DNA from: Rhizobium acidisoli
GTDB taxonomy: Bacteria > Pseudomonadota > Alphaproteobacteria > Rhizobiales > Rhizobiaceae
Reading direction: 5' to 3'
NCBI RefSeq assembly: GCF_002531755.2
Contig: NZ_CP034998.1
Span: forward strand, 1,178,001-1,242,000
DNA length: 64,000 bases
Positions 1 to 9,411 of the stretch are shown piece by piece (position 1 is the first letter of the stretch; every line of letters begins with the position of its first letter). The notes beneath the pieces are model-generated. The model did not search any database, had not been told where the DNA came from, and worked only from the letters and a program-made list of their open reading frames with translations. The position numbers and the translations under genes are program-made.

Positions 1-162
1 CGTGACGATCGACAGGAAGAACAGCACCATGCCCGCGGGGATGCAGAGCAGCAACACGATCAGATAGTCGAGGATGAAGGCGAAGACACGGCGGCTCAAC
101 ACGCCGCTATAGGCGCGCCAGTCCTCCGGTGCGGCATAAAGCGGATTGGGGTTGTAGCTCAT
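1..162 (-). CDS. RDD family membrane protein, N-terminal part (cut by window edge)
   Basis: Reading leftward from ATG at 162, the frame stays open to the window edge and gives 54 residues beginning MSYNPNPLYAAPEDWRAYSG. A short hydrophilic leader is followed by an R-x-F-A-F-x-x-D-Y segment entering a first membrane helix (LIVLLLCIPAGMVLFFL), the hallmark of RDD proteins. RDD proteins are small polytopic membrane proteins of uncertain role, possibly transport. It lies just downstream of hemB on the same strand, 72 bases beyond the hemB stop, so it may be co-transcribed. Only the N-terminus is visible. Confidence 0.75.
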   Translation of the reverse strand, partial: MSYNPNPLYAAPEDWRAYSGVLSRRVFAFILDYLIVLLLCIPAGMVLFFLSIVT

Positions 163-234
163 CTCAATCTCCTGCGGAAAAGCGATGCGGCAGATATGGT
201 ATCGGCAGTGGGAAATACAATATTTCTGCCGAAA

Positions 235-1248
235 TCACCGTTTGCTGAGAATTTTCGCCACCTCGACCGCGAAATAGGTGAGGATGCCGTCGCATCCCGC
301 CCGCTTGAACGACAGCAGCGTTTCGAGCATCGCCCGCTCGCCGTCGATCCAGCCGTTCATCGCCGCTGCCTTGATCTGCGAATATTCGCCGGAAACCTGG
401 TAGGCGAAGGTCGGCAGGCCGAAGGCTTCCTTCATCCGCCAGCAGATGTCGAGATAGGGCAGGCCGGGCTTGACCATCAGCATATCAGCACCTTCCTCGA
501 CGTCGAGGGCCGCATCGCGGATCGCCTCGGTGCCGTTGGCTGGGTCGATATAATAGGTCTTCTTGTCGCCCTTCAGCAGCCCGCCCGTCGAGATCGCCTC
601 GCGATAGGGGCCATAGAAGGCGGAGGCGAACTTCGTCGCATAGCTCATGATGCCGACGCTCTGGTGGCCGGCCGCATCGAGCGCCATGCGGATTGCGCCG
701 ATGCGCCCGTCCATCATCTCCGACGGCGCAATGATGTCGGCGCCGGCATCCGCCTGCATCACGGCGGCGCGCGCCACCTGATCGACCGTCTCGTCGTTGA
801 CGATCTCGCTGCCTCTCAAAATGCCGTCATGGCCATGGCTGGTGAAGGGATCGAGCGCGACGTCGGTGATGACGCCGATATTGGGCACCGCCTTCTTGAT
901 CGCCCCTGTTGCCTGATTGATCAGATTGTTGGCTTCGAGGCTGTTCGAGCCGGTCTCGTCGCGCAGCTCCATTTCGATATTCGGAAAGGTCGCGAGCGCC
1001 GGAATGCCGAGGCCGGCCGCTTCGCGTGCCGCTTCGACGGCCTTGTCGATGCTCATGCGGTTGACGCCCGGCATTGCGGGGATCGGATCGACGATGCCGG
1101 AGCCGGGCACGATGAAGATCGGCCAGATCAGGTCGTCGACCGTCAGCCGGTTCTCCTGCACAAGCCGGCGTGTCCAATCCGCCTTGCGGTTGCGCCGCAT
1201 GCGGCGATGGCCGGTGATGTCGTCGACGAGATGCGTCCTATCCTGCAT
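235..1248 (-). CDS. hemB: Delta-aminolevulinic acid dehydratase (porphobilinogen synthase)
   Basis: HemB condenses two 5-aminolevulinate molecules to porphobilinogen in heme biosynthesis in the cytoplasm. The 337-residue product is full length for the family. The two Schiff-base lysines are visible: Lys206 in SYATKFASAFYGPYR and Lys260 in MLMVKPGLPYLD. The metal-site loop reads ALDPFTSHGHDG (about 131-142): Asp and Thr stand where zinc-type enzymes have the cysteine cluster, so this is the cysteine-free, magnesium-type enzyme known from rhizobia. A later in-frame Met at residue 17 is an alternative start. Downstream lies an RDD membrane protein on the same strand. Confidence 0.97.
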   Translation of the reverse strand: MQDRTHLVDDITGHRRMRRNRKADWTRRLVQENRLTVDDLIWPIFIVPGSGIVDPIPAMPGVNRMSIDKAVEAAREAAGLGIPALATFPNIEMELRDETGSNSLEANNLINQATGAIKKAVPNIGVITDVALDPFTSHGHDGILRGSEIVNDETVDQVARAAVMQADAGADIIAPSEMMDGRIGAIRMALDAAGHQSVGIMSYATKFASAFYGPYREAISTGGLLKGDKKTYYIDPANGTEAIRDAALDVEEGADMLMVKPGLPYLDICWRMKEAFGLPTFAYQVSGEYSQIKAAAMNGWIDGERAMLETLLSFKRAGCDGILTYFAVEVAKILSKR

Positions 1249-1433
1249 GATATCTGCCCCTGGCCCATTCCATTTATCGGAGCGCTCATTATCATGCCCC
1301 CCGAAAAATCCAAACCGGACGATTGGCCGCGGTGGAAAAAGCTGAGGCGTATAGCCCGAAATCGATTTTCGGCGTTACGTCTGAGCGCGATGTGATAGAG
1401 CATCTTCAGCGCGTCGTCAGACGCGGCGCTCGT

Positions 1434-1904
1434 ATGAAGATGCAACCCCGAACCGATGTCTGCGCTATGGAAACCGATTCTCCGACGATACCGAAACGCA
1501 CGCTGGCGGATATACTCTTCATTCTTTTCCTGAGACTGGTCGCCGTTTCCTGCTTCTGGTTCGGCCTGCAATATTGGGCGATGCTGGTCGGCTATTCGCT
1601 GGTCGGCGCCGGCCGCTTCGATCTTTTGAGCCTGCCTTGGAAGGTGGCGAGCACCAGTCTCGCCGTGCTTTTTCCCGTCGCCTCACTCGGCCTTTGGCTC
1701 ACCGTCTCCTGGGGACCGGTCATCTGGGTGCTGGCCGCCGGCGGACAAATCCTGATGTACGGCCTGCTGCCCAATATTTTCGGACCCAACAAACTGATCA
1801 TCCTGCTGCATGTGATGGTCGCCGTCGTCTACCTGATTTTCCGCCTGCTGCTCTGGCTGGAAAAACGCCGGCACCGCCGCCAGGTAAGTGTTGATTTACC
1901 CTGA
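1434..1904 (+). CDS. Small polytopic membrane protein (DUF6163-like)
   Basis: A 156-residue protein with about four hydrophobic helices: ILFILFLRLVAVSCFWFGLQYW, a second after LPWKVASTSLAVLFPVASLGLW, a third in GPVIWVLAAGGQILMYG, and a last one before the basic tail LEKRRHRRQ. It resembles the DUF6163 membrane proteins common in Rhizobiales; no function is known. The frame is open from 1323, but upstream residues look like leader DNA overlapping the hemB promoter. I chose ATG 1434; ATG 1467 (METDSPTIPKR) is equally possible because neither has a clear ribosome-binding site. It is divergent from hemB. Confidence 0.7.
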   Translation: MKMQPRTDVCAMETDSPTIPKRTLADILFILFLRLVAVSCFWFGLQYWAMLVGYSLVGAGRFDLLSLPWKVASTSLAVLFPVASLGLWLTVSWGPVIWVLAAGGQILMYGLLPNIFGPNKLIILLHVMVAVVYLIFRLLLWLEKRRHRRQVSVDLP

Positions 1905-2032
1905 GACAACGTGGGGTTTCCAGTAAGGCTCCGTTAAGCCTGCGGTTTAAGTCGAATTTTATATGTATTCGATAGGGTCTCACTCAAGGCGGGAAGAAAA
2001 CACACCGCCAACCAAACAGTGAGGCAGTCAAT

Positions 2033-2548
2033 ATGAACACGAAAATCAAGCCGCAGGCGGTATCGAACTTCCGTGACCAGCAGGATCAGGGCATCCGTGA
2101 TCTTTACATGGAATCCCTTCATCTTGTTGAACGTCTTCACCGCCGTCTTCTCGACGTCATCAAGGACGAGTTCGACCGTCAGGGTCGCAGCGACGTCAAC
2201 GCCATCCAGGCGCTGCTCCTTTTCAACATCGGCAATTCCGAACTGACCGCCGGCGAGCTGCGCTCGCGGGGCTACTATCTCGGCTCCAACGTTTCCTACA
2301 ACGTCAAGAAGCTGGTCGACCTCGGTTTCATCAACCACCAGCGCTCGCGCATCGACCGCCGTTCCGTCCGCATCAGCCTGACCGAAACCGGCCAGGATAT
2401 CGCCGAAACGGTGGCCAAACTCTACGAACGCCACATCACCTCGATCGACAAGGTCGGCGGCATCGGCACCGACGAGTTCACCCAGATGAACAAGCTGCTC
2501 CAGCGCCTCGACCGCTTCTGGAACGACTCGATCATGTATCGCCTGTAA
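2033..2548 (+). CDS. ldtR: MarR-family transcriptional regulator LdtR
   Basis: A 171-residue winged-helix regulator of the MarR family. Helix-turn-helix and wing lie at about residues 60-115 (NSELTAGELRSRGYYLGSN, then KLVDLGFINHQRSRIDRRS). The sequence matches my memory of LdtR, described in Liberibacter asiaticus and Sinorhizobium meliloti, which activates the L,D-transpeptidase gene ldtP and stress tolerance. ldtP indeed follows on the same strand, but 1.7 kb away. The leader 1905-2032 probably carries the promoter. Family assignment is firm; the LdtR name rests on sequence resemblance plus the ldtP neighbour. Confidence 0.88.
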   Translation: MNTKIKPQAVSNFRDQQDQGIRDLYMESLHLVERLHRRLLDVIKDEFDRQGRSDVNAIQALLLFNIGNSELTAGELRSRGYYLGSNVSYNVKKLVDLGFINHQRSRIDRRSVRISLTETGQDIAETVAKLYERHITSIDKVGGIGTDEFTQMNKLLQRLDRFWNDSIMYRL

Positions 2549-2734
2549 TCGGGTCCATGCTTGCTTTACGTAGATACTAGAAGGCTCTATCCCGCGCGGG
2601 AATGCGTGAAAGGGCACCGATGGCACAAGGTGGCGTTCGTTTGCGCGCCACTCGCGGGCCAGTAAAACCCGACCTCCAATCGGCACCTGAAGCGCACGCG
2701 GCTTTCCCTCCGCGATGCGCTTTTCTGCTGTCAC

Positions 2735-2941
2735 TCACTTACAAGGCCACGCTCCGGATAACGCATGCTGCAGAGCGTCGAGAGGTTTCGGTTTGTGGGA
2801 TTTATCCTGTAGGAATTTGCACACGACGTCAGTCGCTTGCTCCAGCGTCATGCCGCTTGGCAGGCAGGTGTGCTGTTGATCTTTTCTTCGAGTGCTTCGT
2901 TGTCGCCTCTTGCCAAATGCCCAGGCGAGCTGTCGTGACTG
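2735..2941 (-). pseudogene. Rap1a/Tai-like protein, C-terminal remnant
   Basis: On the minus strand the frame ending at 2735 encodes CLPSGMTLEQATDVVCKF, then LQDKSHKPKPLDALQHAL, then SGAWPCK and stop. The C-P-x-G-x-T-x-x-Q-x-x-D-V-V-x-x-x-L pattern and the A-[FW]-P-C-K end are characteristic of Rap1a/Tai-type secreted immunity-like proteins, which are common in Rhizobiales. Upstream the frame is blocked by TGA at 2942-2944, and no signal peptide or N-terminal half with the first cysteine pair can be found in any frame, so I call a decayed gene. A short standalone ORF from ATG 2851 (38 residues) is the alternative. Confidence 0.45.
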
Positions 2942-2968
2942 TCAATCGGTGGAGCGGGGCGGTCAACG

Positions 2969-3100
2969 TCAGCCCTGAAAGACGAGATGAAGATCACTTC
3001 CCTTCAATGGACTGTCTCGAAAGCATTCGCAATGCACGCAAGGGCACTTTTCGATTGCGCATTTGGCGCAGGGCTTCTTGAAGCTGGCCTTGATCGGCAT
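2969..3100 (-). CDS. Cys-rich mini-ORF, 43 residues
   Basis: Minus-strand ATG at 3100 opens a 43-residue frame with six cysteines at positions 11, 14, 19, 21, 24 and 26, spaced C-x2-C-x4-C-x-C-x2-C-x-C, in a Lys-rich context. The C-x-C-x2-C-x-C part resembles the N-terminal metal cluster of bacterial metallothioneins (SmtA/BmtA), but the rest of that fold is absent. There is a TAG five codons upstream and no strong ribosome-binding site. It may be a small metal-binding peptide, a fragment, or chance in non-coding DNA. Confidence 0.25.
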   Translation of the reverse strand: MPIKASFKKPCAKCAIEKCPCVHCECFRDSPLKGSDLHLVFQG

Positions 3101-3409
3101 CGGTGCTTTTCGCGCCTAATGGCTTGGTCGCTGATCCCGCAAATCGTATGGACGGTGGAGAAGTCGAATAACCTGGAGATGCCGTGAAAGATGTGCGGGT
3201 GGCCTCATGACTTTGGATTATGGGTTCAACTAAAAAAACATGAGTGATTTCAATTTAAATGGGCGCTCACACCAGCGCTAGTTTTGTGTCGATGAATTAG
3301 AACATGTCGCGAACGCGGGGAATGTTGGACTCGACAGAATCAATGGGGTGTGGTTTATGCGCAGCAGCAGCAGCGAGCACTATTTCTTTTTTAAGGAGAA
3401 GTGCGCGCT

Positions 3410-3595
3410 ATGGATGACAAAGAATCCCTTATAATCGAATATGGCAAGCTGAAGGCCTCTGCGGTCGGCAGGTTCCCAGTCATTGCCGTTCTCTTCTGCA
3501 TCTTCACTTTCGTCGCCGGGGTCAGCTACTTCGGCGGAACGAAAGTGGTTGATTGGCTGCACGGACCGCAAGCGACAGCATCCATCGAAAAATAA
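3410..3595 (+). CDS. Small single-pass membrane protein
   Basis: 61 residues, starting at ATG 3410 (MDDKESLIIEYGKLKASAVG), preceded by AAGGAG at 3393-3398. A GTG nine bases upstream is too close to that site. A charged N-terminus leads into one hydrophobic helix (FPVIAVLFCIFTFVAGVSYF, about 25-44) and a short polar tail. A hairpin follows the stop immediately. I do not recognise the family. Sitting between ldtR and ldtP it could take part in envelope adaptation, but that is only position-based. Confidence 0.6.
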   Translation: MDDKESLIIEYGKLKASAVGRFPVIAVLFCIFTFVAGVSYFGGTKVVDWLHGPQATASIEK

Positions 3596-4274
3596 GCCCC
3601 GCAAGCGCGGGGATTGTGATTGAGCGGTCGTGAGGAGCAACGACCAGGGGTACCTTCCGCTCGTTCATCATCCTCCATTGCTGTCCATGGAGAAGAGATG
3701 AATCTTAGCCATGTAGCTATCATGGCGGAGGCCGTTGACGATCTTGGGCTATTCGTGTGTCTGCGCGTGACGTGGCGGAACGAAAGAGCTTGCGACACCT
3801 GAGAATGCCGTAAACAATATTTGTCGTTCAGGGGCTTCCTTCCCTTTCATGGTTGCAGAAAACCGGACGTGTCCCTGCGCGTCCGGTCTTGCCGCTGGCA
3901 CTGCGTGGCATCTTTGCAACGCCAGGCGGGCAAGCATTATCACCCGTATCCAAGCCGTTTTTTAGCCGTTATTAACCGGCACGGTTTAGCTCGTCATATG
4001 GTTCGTTGTGTCGTGTTTCCGGTAGGCGGATAGTCCGCCTTCCGGCTCGGCAACACGAATTGGCCATATTGGTGTGGCAGCGGAAGGCTTAACAACCGGC
4101 GCTTTCAATGGACCGATCAAAAATGGTCAGGCTGTCGCATCGCAATCTTGTGATGGGGCAAGCGGAAAGTTTTGATCTGCCGGGACAACAAATGCACAGA
4201 GATCTGCGTTAGAGCGCAGTAATATCGCAAAGAGCCGCGGCTTCTCTTTATCGCCGCATTCAGTGGTTGGGACT
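3596..4274. other. Gene-poor interval upstream of ldtP
   Basis: 679 bases without a recognisable gene. It contains the hairpin at 3598-3613 and a second one at 3862-3887 (ACCGGACG/CGTCCGGT, ending GGTCTT). The last 200 bases before ldtP are the likely promoter region and, given the LdtR-ldtP relationship, the expected place for an LdtR site. I could not identify an operator by eye. Open frames here (3620-3802, 3821-4033) show no family features. Confidence 0.55.
3597..3613 (+). terminator. Short GC hairpin after the small membrane-protein gene
   Basis: CCCCGC (3598-3603) and GCGGGG (3608-3613) pair around an AAGC loop directly after the stop codon at 3595. There is no T-run, so it may be a weak or factor-assisted terminator or an mRNA 3' end structure. 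Confidence 0.4.
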
Positions 4275-5576
4275 ATGTCGAAGAAAAACGGAAATGAAGC
4301 TCTCTCGCGCCGCGCTTTCCTTGCGTCCGCGGCAACGGTTGGCGTAAGCGCGATTGCCGCGCCGGCCTTCGCGCAATCGGCGATCGATACGCTGATCAAT
4401 GCGCCGCGCCGCGGCAACTGGGACGACCAGTTCGATGCCAAGGCGGCTTCGCGCACGGCAAGCGCCGTCGTTTCCAACACGCCGATCCTTGGTCCCCAAT
4501 CGCTCGCCAGCGCCCAGCAGGCGGTCATGCAGTATCAGCAGATCGCGGCCGCCGGCGGCTGGCCGGAGGTCAATCCCGGTGACCAGAAGCTGCAGCTCGG
4601 CGTCAGCCATCCCGCAGTTCAGGCGCTGCGCCAGCGCCTGGCGATCACCGGCGACCTGCCGCGCGAGGCCGGCATGTCGAGTGCCTTCGACTCCTATGTC
4701 GACGGCGCCGTCAAGCGCTTCCAGGCCCGCCACGGCCTGCCGTCCGATGGTGTGCTCGGCGAATTCACGCTGAAGGCGATGAACATCCCCGCCGATGTCC
4801 GCCTGCAGCAGCTGAACACCAATATCATTCGCCTGCAGACGTTCCCCGAGGATCTCGGCCGCCGCCACGTGATGGTCAACATCCCGGCTGCCTATGTCGA
4901 AGCTGTCGAGGATGGCACTGTCGCGACGCGCCACACCGCGGTTGTCGGCCGTCTCAGCCGTCCGACACATCTCGTCAATTCGAAGATCTACGAGGTCATC
5001 CTCAACCCCTACTGGACCTCGCCGCGCTCGATCGTCGAGAAGGACATCATGCCGCTGATGCGCAAGGATCCGACCTATCTCGAAAAGAATGCCATCCGCC
5101 TGATCGACGGCAAGGGCAACGAAGTCGCCCCCGAGACCATCGACTGGAACGGCGAGGCGCCCAACCTGATGTTCCGCCAGGACCCCGGCAAGACCAACGC
5201 TATGGCCTCGACGAAGATCAACTTCTACAACAAGAACGGCGAGTACATGCACGACACGCCGCAGCAGGGCCTGTTCAATAAGCTGATGCGCTTCGAGTCG
5301 TCTGGCTGCGTCCGCGTCCAGAACGTGCGCGACTTGTCGAACTGGCTCTTGCGCGAGACCCCCGGCTGGAACCGCCAGCAGATGGAGCAGGTGATCGCAT
5401 CCGGCGTCAACACGCCGGTCAAACTCGCCACGGAAGTTCCGGTCTATTTCGTCTACATTTCCGCCTGGGGCATGCCCGACGGCATCGTCCAGTTCCGCGA
5501 CGACATCTATCAGATGGACGGCAATGCCGAGCTGGCGCTCGATACCACGGCCGGCATGGAACAGCCGGTCCAATAA
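4275..5576 (+). CDS. ldtP: Murein L,D-transpeptidase LdtP (YkuD family)
   Basis: Periplasmic L,D-transpeptidase making 3-3 (mDAP-mDAP) cross-links or attaching proteins to peptidoglycan. From ATG 4275 it has 433 residues. A twin-arginine-like signal ([17 protein letters not shown], signal end near AFA-QS) is followed by a peptidoglycan-binding-1 domain (about 105-175, [21 protein letters not shown]) and the YkuD domain, with the catalytic motif SSGCVRV, nucleophile Cys345. Length and architecture fit the LdtP/YcbB-like class. A GTG at 4263 is an alternative start. It is probably controlled by LdtR. A clear terminator follows. Confidence 0.93.
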   Translation: MSKKNGNEALSRRAFLASAATVGVSAIAAPAFAQSAIDTLINAPRRGNWDDQFDAKAASRTASAVVSNTPILGPQSLASAQQAVMQYQQIAAAGGWPEVNPGDQKLQLGVSHPAVQALRQRLAITGDLPREAGMSSAFDSYVDGAVKRFQARHGLPSDGVLGEFTLKAMNIPADVRLQQLNTNIIRLQTFPEDLGRRHVMVNIPAAYVEAVEDGTVATRHTAVVGRLSRPTHLVNSKIYEVILNPYWTSPRSIVEKDIMPLMRKDPTYLEKNAIRLIDGKGNEVAPETIDWNGEAPNLMFRQDPGKTNAMASTKINFYNKNGEYMHDTPQQGLFNKLMRFESSGCVRVQNVRDLSNWLLRETPGWNRQQMEQVIASGVNTPVKLATEVPVYFVYISAWGMPDGIVQFRDDIYQMDGNAELALDTTAGMEQPVQ

Positions 5577-5601
5577 ACGGCGGCCTCTGCATCGCATCTT
5601 C

Positions 5602-5630
5602 AAACCGCGCCTTCCCAGCGCGGTTTTTTT
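5602..5630 (+). terminator. Rho-independent terminator after ldtP
   Basis: AACCGCGC (5603-5610) and GCGCGGTT (5618-5625) form an 8-bp stem with a 7-base loop and run into TTTTTTT. It lies 26 bases past the ldtP stop codon. Confidence 0.9.
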
Positions 5631-5791
5631 ATGCCGGGGAGGGCACTCGGCGACGTGATGGCCGGTCCTTAGCGCTGCGCCGTCGCAAAATGACGGGAGC
5701 GCGCGCTTTGCTCAGCAAATGTCGTTCTCCGTATTGCCCTTGCCACGGCGGAAGGCTAATACCTCAGCGCATTCCAGTTGAGGAGCCCGCC

Positions 5792-7090
<1,299 letters not shown>

Positions 7091-7099
7091 GGAGTAGCG

Positions 7100-7576
7100 A
7101 TGCGCTGCCCCTATTGCGGTTCGGAAGATACACAGGTTAAAGATTCGCGTCCGGCGGAGGACAATACGTCCATCCGCCGGCGGCGTATCTGTCCGGATTG
7201 CGGCGGCCGCTTCACTACCTTCGAGCGCGTGCAGCTGCGCGAGCTGATGGTCATCAAGAAGACCGGCCGCAAGGTTCCCTTCGATCGAGACAAGCTGGTG
7301 CGCTCCTTCGAAGTGGCACTGCGCAAACGCCCTGTCGAGCGTGACCGCATCGAGCGCGCCGTGTCCGGCATCGTCCGCCGGCTCGAAAGCTCCGGCGAGA
7401 CGGAGATCTCCTCCGAACAGATCGGCCTGCAGGTGCTCGAAGCGATGAAGAGCCTCGACGATGTCGGCTTCGTGCGCTACGCCTCCGTCTATCGGGATTT
7501 CTCGCTTGCCGAGGATTTCGAAAAAGTCATTTCCGAAATCAACGCCAAGATCGCCCGCGACCCGCTGGACAGGTGA
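7100..7576 (+). CDS. nrdR: Transcriptional repressor NrdR
   Basis: 158-residue zinc-ribbon/ATP-cone regulator that represses ribonucleotide reductase genes in response to ATP/dATP. The N-terminal zinc ribbon has CPYC (3-6) and CPDCGGRF (31-38). The ATP-cone follows from about residue 49 ([20 protein letters not shown]). The start codon follows glyA by 9 bases with GGAG just ahead, and ribD begins 3 bases after the stop, so it sits in a glyA-nrdR-ribD-ribE operon. Confidence 0.98.
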   Translation: MRCPYCGSEDTQVKDSRPAEDNTSIRRRRICPDCGGRFTTFERVQLRELMVIKKTGRKVPFDRDKLVRSFEVALRKRPVERDRIERAVSGIVRRLESSGETEISSEQIGLQVLEAMKSLDDVGFVRYASVYRDFSLAEDFEKVISEINAKIARDPLDR

Positions 7577-7579
7577 GCC

Positions 7580-8794
7580 ATGAGCGTCACGCCGCATGAC
7601 GAGAGTTTCATGGCGGCGGCGATCCGCCTGTCGCGCCGGCATCTCGGCCGCACCGCCACCAACCCCTCCGTCGGTTGCCTGATCGTCAGGGACGGTGTCG
7701 TCGTCGGCCAGGCTGTCACCGCCGTCGGCGGCCGCCCGCATGCCGAGCCGCAGGCGCTCGCCGAAGCAGGCGCTGCTGCCCGCGGCGCCACAGCCTATGT
7801 GACGCTCGAACCCTGCTCGCATCACGGTAAGACCCCCCCTTGCGCCGAGGCGCTGATCGCCTATGGCGTTGCCCGTGTCGTCATCAGCGTCACCGATCCC
7901 GATCCACGCGTCTCCGGCCGTGGTATCGCCATGCTGCGGGAAGCCGGTATCGAGGTGGATGCCGGCGTGCTGGAGGCGGATGGACGGCGTTCGCTTGCCG
8001 GCTATCTCACCCGCCAGACGAAGAACCGGCCTTATGTGACTCTCAAACTTGCCGTTTCCGCCAACGGCATGATTGGCCGCGAGGGCGCGGGGCAGGTGGC
8101 GATAACCGGTCCGGAGGCCCGCGCCGAGGTTCAGGCGCTGCGCGCCGAAACCGACGCGATCCTTGTCGGCATCGGCACCGCAATATCAGATGATCCGCTG
8201 CTGACGGTTCGGACACCAGGCCTTGAGGCTCAGTCCCCCATCCGCATCGTGCTCGATCCCTCGCTGGCCCTGCCGCTGACGAGCAAGCTGGTTCAGACGG
8301 CGCGCGATGTCCCGGTGATCGTGGTGGCGAGTGAAGAGATTTCGCCATCAGGGTCAGAGGAAGGGTTATCCCCCTCTGCCCTGGGAGCTAACCCCCAGCC
8401 AATCTCCCCCCTTGTGGGGGAGATGTCCGGCAGGACAGAGGGGGGTGCCACACTCCCCGCCGCTGCTATGGACCTGGACTCCCGCCGCACCGCTCTCGAA
8501 GCCGCCGGTGTCGAGATCGTCTACTGCAATCCCTATCATCCGGAAATCCTGCTGCCGGCCTTGGCAACACGCGGTATTTCCTCGCTTCTGGTCGAGGGCG
8601 GCGCCAAGACCGCCCGGCTTTTTCTCGAGGCTGGCCTCGTCGACCGCATTCAGCTTTACCAGGCGCCTGTGGTCATCGGCGAGGGCGGTATTGAATCGCC
8701 GCTTGATGCAACCGACATACCACCGGGTTTTGCCCAGACGGGCACGCAGATGTTCGGCGAAGATCGCCTGGACGAATACGAAAGAGGGCTTTGA
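7580..8794 (+). CDS. ribD: Bifunctional pyrimidine deaminase/reductase RibD with an in-frame repeat insertion
   Basis: Riboflavin pathway enzyme: deaminates the diaminopyrimidine product of GTP cyclohydrolase II, then reduces its ribose. The N-terminal deaminase has the zinc motif HAEPQAL (His54, Glu56) and PCSHHGKTPPC (Cys79, Cys88). The C-terminal reductase starts near residue 150 (RPYVTLKLAVSANGMIG) and resumes with LLVEGGAKTARLF. At 404 residues it is about 35 longer than usual. The surplus, about residues 260-291, is encoded by a GC-rich palindromic repeat (8369-8446) that keeps the frame. The final ATGA overlaps ribE. Confidence 0.95.
   Translation: MSVTPHDESFMAAAIRLSRRHLGRTATNPSVGCLIVRDGVVVGQAVTAVGGRPHAEPQALAEAGAAARGATAYVTLEPCSHHGKTPPCAEALIAYGVARVVISVTDPDPRVSGRGIAMLREAGIEVDAGVLEADGRRSLAGYLTRQTKNRPYVTLKLAVSANGMIGREGAGQVAITGPEARAEVQALRAETDAILVGIGTAISDDPLLTVRTPGLEAQSPIRIVLDPSLALPLTSKLVQTARDVPVIVVASEEISPSGSEEGLSPSALGANPQPISPLVGEMSGRTEGGATLPAAAMDLDSRRTALEAAGVEIVYCNPYHPEILLPALATRGISSLLVEGGAKTARLFLEAGLVDRIQLYQAPVVIGEGGIESPLDATDIPPGFAQTGTQMFGEDRLDEYERGL
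8369..8446 (+). repeat. RIME-type palindromic repeat inside the ribD coding region
   Basis: Nested inverted repeats. Outer arms are CCCCCTCTGCCCTG (8370-8383) and CAGGACAGAGGGGG (8431-8444). Within lie CTGGG/CCCAG (8381-8398), ATCTCCCCC/GGGGGAGAT (8402-8410 and 8416-8424) and GTCC/GGAC (8425-8436). This closely resembles the mosaic palindromes (RIME-like) usually found between genes in Rhizobium and Sinorhizobium. Here it is translated as part of RibD without a stop or frameshift. The copy's exact borders cannot be fixed without a second copy. Confidence 0.8.
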
Positions 8795-9411
8795 TGTTTA
8801 CCGGAATAGTCACCGATGTCGGCACGGTCGAATCCGTTTCCCCGCTGAAGGAAGGCATCCGGCTGCGGGTCGCCACCGCCTACGATCCCGCAACGATCGA
8901 CATGGGCGCCTCGATCTCGCATTCCGGCATCTGCCTGACCGTGACGGGTCTGCCTGATGAAGGCAGCAACGGCCGCTGGTTCGAGGTCGAGGCCTGGGAA
9001 GAGGCGCTGCGGCTGACGACGATCGGCACCTGGCGGGAAGGCAGCCGCATCAATCTCGAACGGTCACTGAAAATAGGCGATGAACTCGGCGGTCACATCG
9101 TTTCCGGCCATGTCGACGGCAAGGCGGAAATCCTCTCGGTGACATCGGAGGGCGACGCCACCCGTTACCGGCTGCGCGCGCCCGAGCATCTGGCGAAATT
9201 CGTCGCCCCCAAGGGCTCGATCGCCCTCGACGGCACCTCGCTGACCGTCAATGCGGTCGACGGCACCGATTTCGACGTCCTGCTCATCCGCCACACGCTC
9301 GAGGTCACCACCTGGGGCGAACGCAAGGCCGGCGATTTCGTCAATTTCGAAGTCGACACCATGGCGCGTTACGCCGCCCGGCTGGCAGAATTCCCTCAGC
9401 CACAGTCCTAA
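8794..9411 (+). CDS. ribE: Riboflavin synthase, alpha subunit
   Basis: Converts two 6,7-dimethyl-8-ribityllumazine molecules into riboflavin and the diaminopyrimidine. The 205-residue product shows the duplicated lumazine-binding barrel: the first repeat starts MFTGIVTDVGTVESV, the second near residue 98 with GHIVSGHVDGKAEI. ATG 8794 overlaps the ribD stop (ATGA), so translation is coupled. The stop (9409-9411) overlaps by 4 bases the stop of the convergent acetyltransferase gene. The lumazine synthase gene ribH lies about 2 kb further right. Confidence 0.97.
   Translation: MFTGIVTDVGTVESVSPLKEGIRLRVATAYDPATIDMGASISHSGICLTVTGLPDEGSNGRWFEVEAWEEALRLTTIGTWREGSRINLERSLKIGDELGGHIVSGHVDGKAEILSVTSEGDATRYRLRAPEHLAKFVAPKGSIALDGTSLTVNAVDGTDFDVLLIRHTLEVTTWGERKAGDFVNFEVDTMARYAARLAEFPQPQS

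Larger units (their letters stand above)
2549..3409. other. Gene-poor interval between ldtR and a small membrane-protein gene
   Basis: 861 bases with no convincing full-length gene. The left half still has rhizobial base composition and holds, on the minus strand, a Rap1a-like C-terminal fragment (2735-2941) and a Cys-rich mini-ORF (2969-3100). A plus-strand open frame of 159 codons at 2602-3081 has no family signature and non-rhizobial codon use, so I do not call it. The right part (3190-3400) is AT-rich, includes a short GCAGCAGCAGCAGCG run at 3361-3375, and probably carries the promoter of the gene at 3410. Confidence 0.6.

Noticed and set aside
2602..3081. 159-codon plus-strand frame in the ldtR-ldtP interval
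   Set aside because: No domain, unusual codon choice, and the opposite strand carries the recognisable Rap1a-like motif.
3361..3375. GCAGCAGCAGCAGCG microsatellite
   Set aside because: Only four to five trinucleotide units in non-coding DNA; not notable alone.
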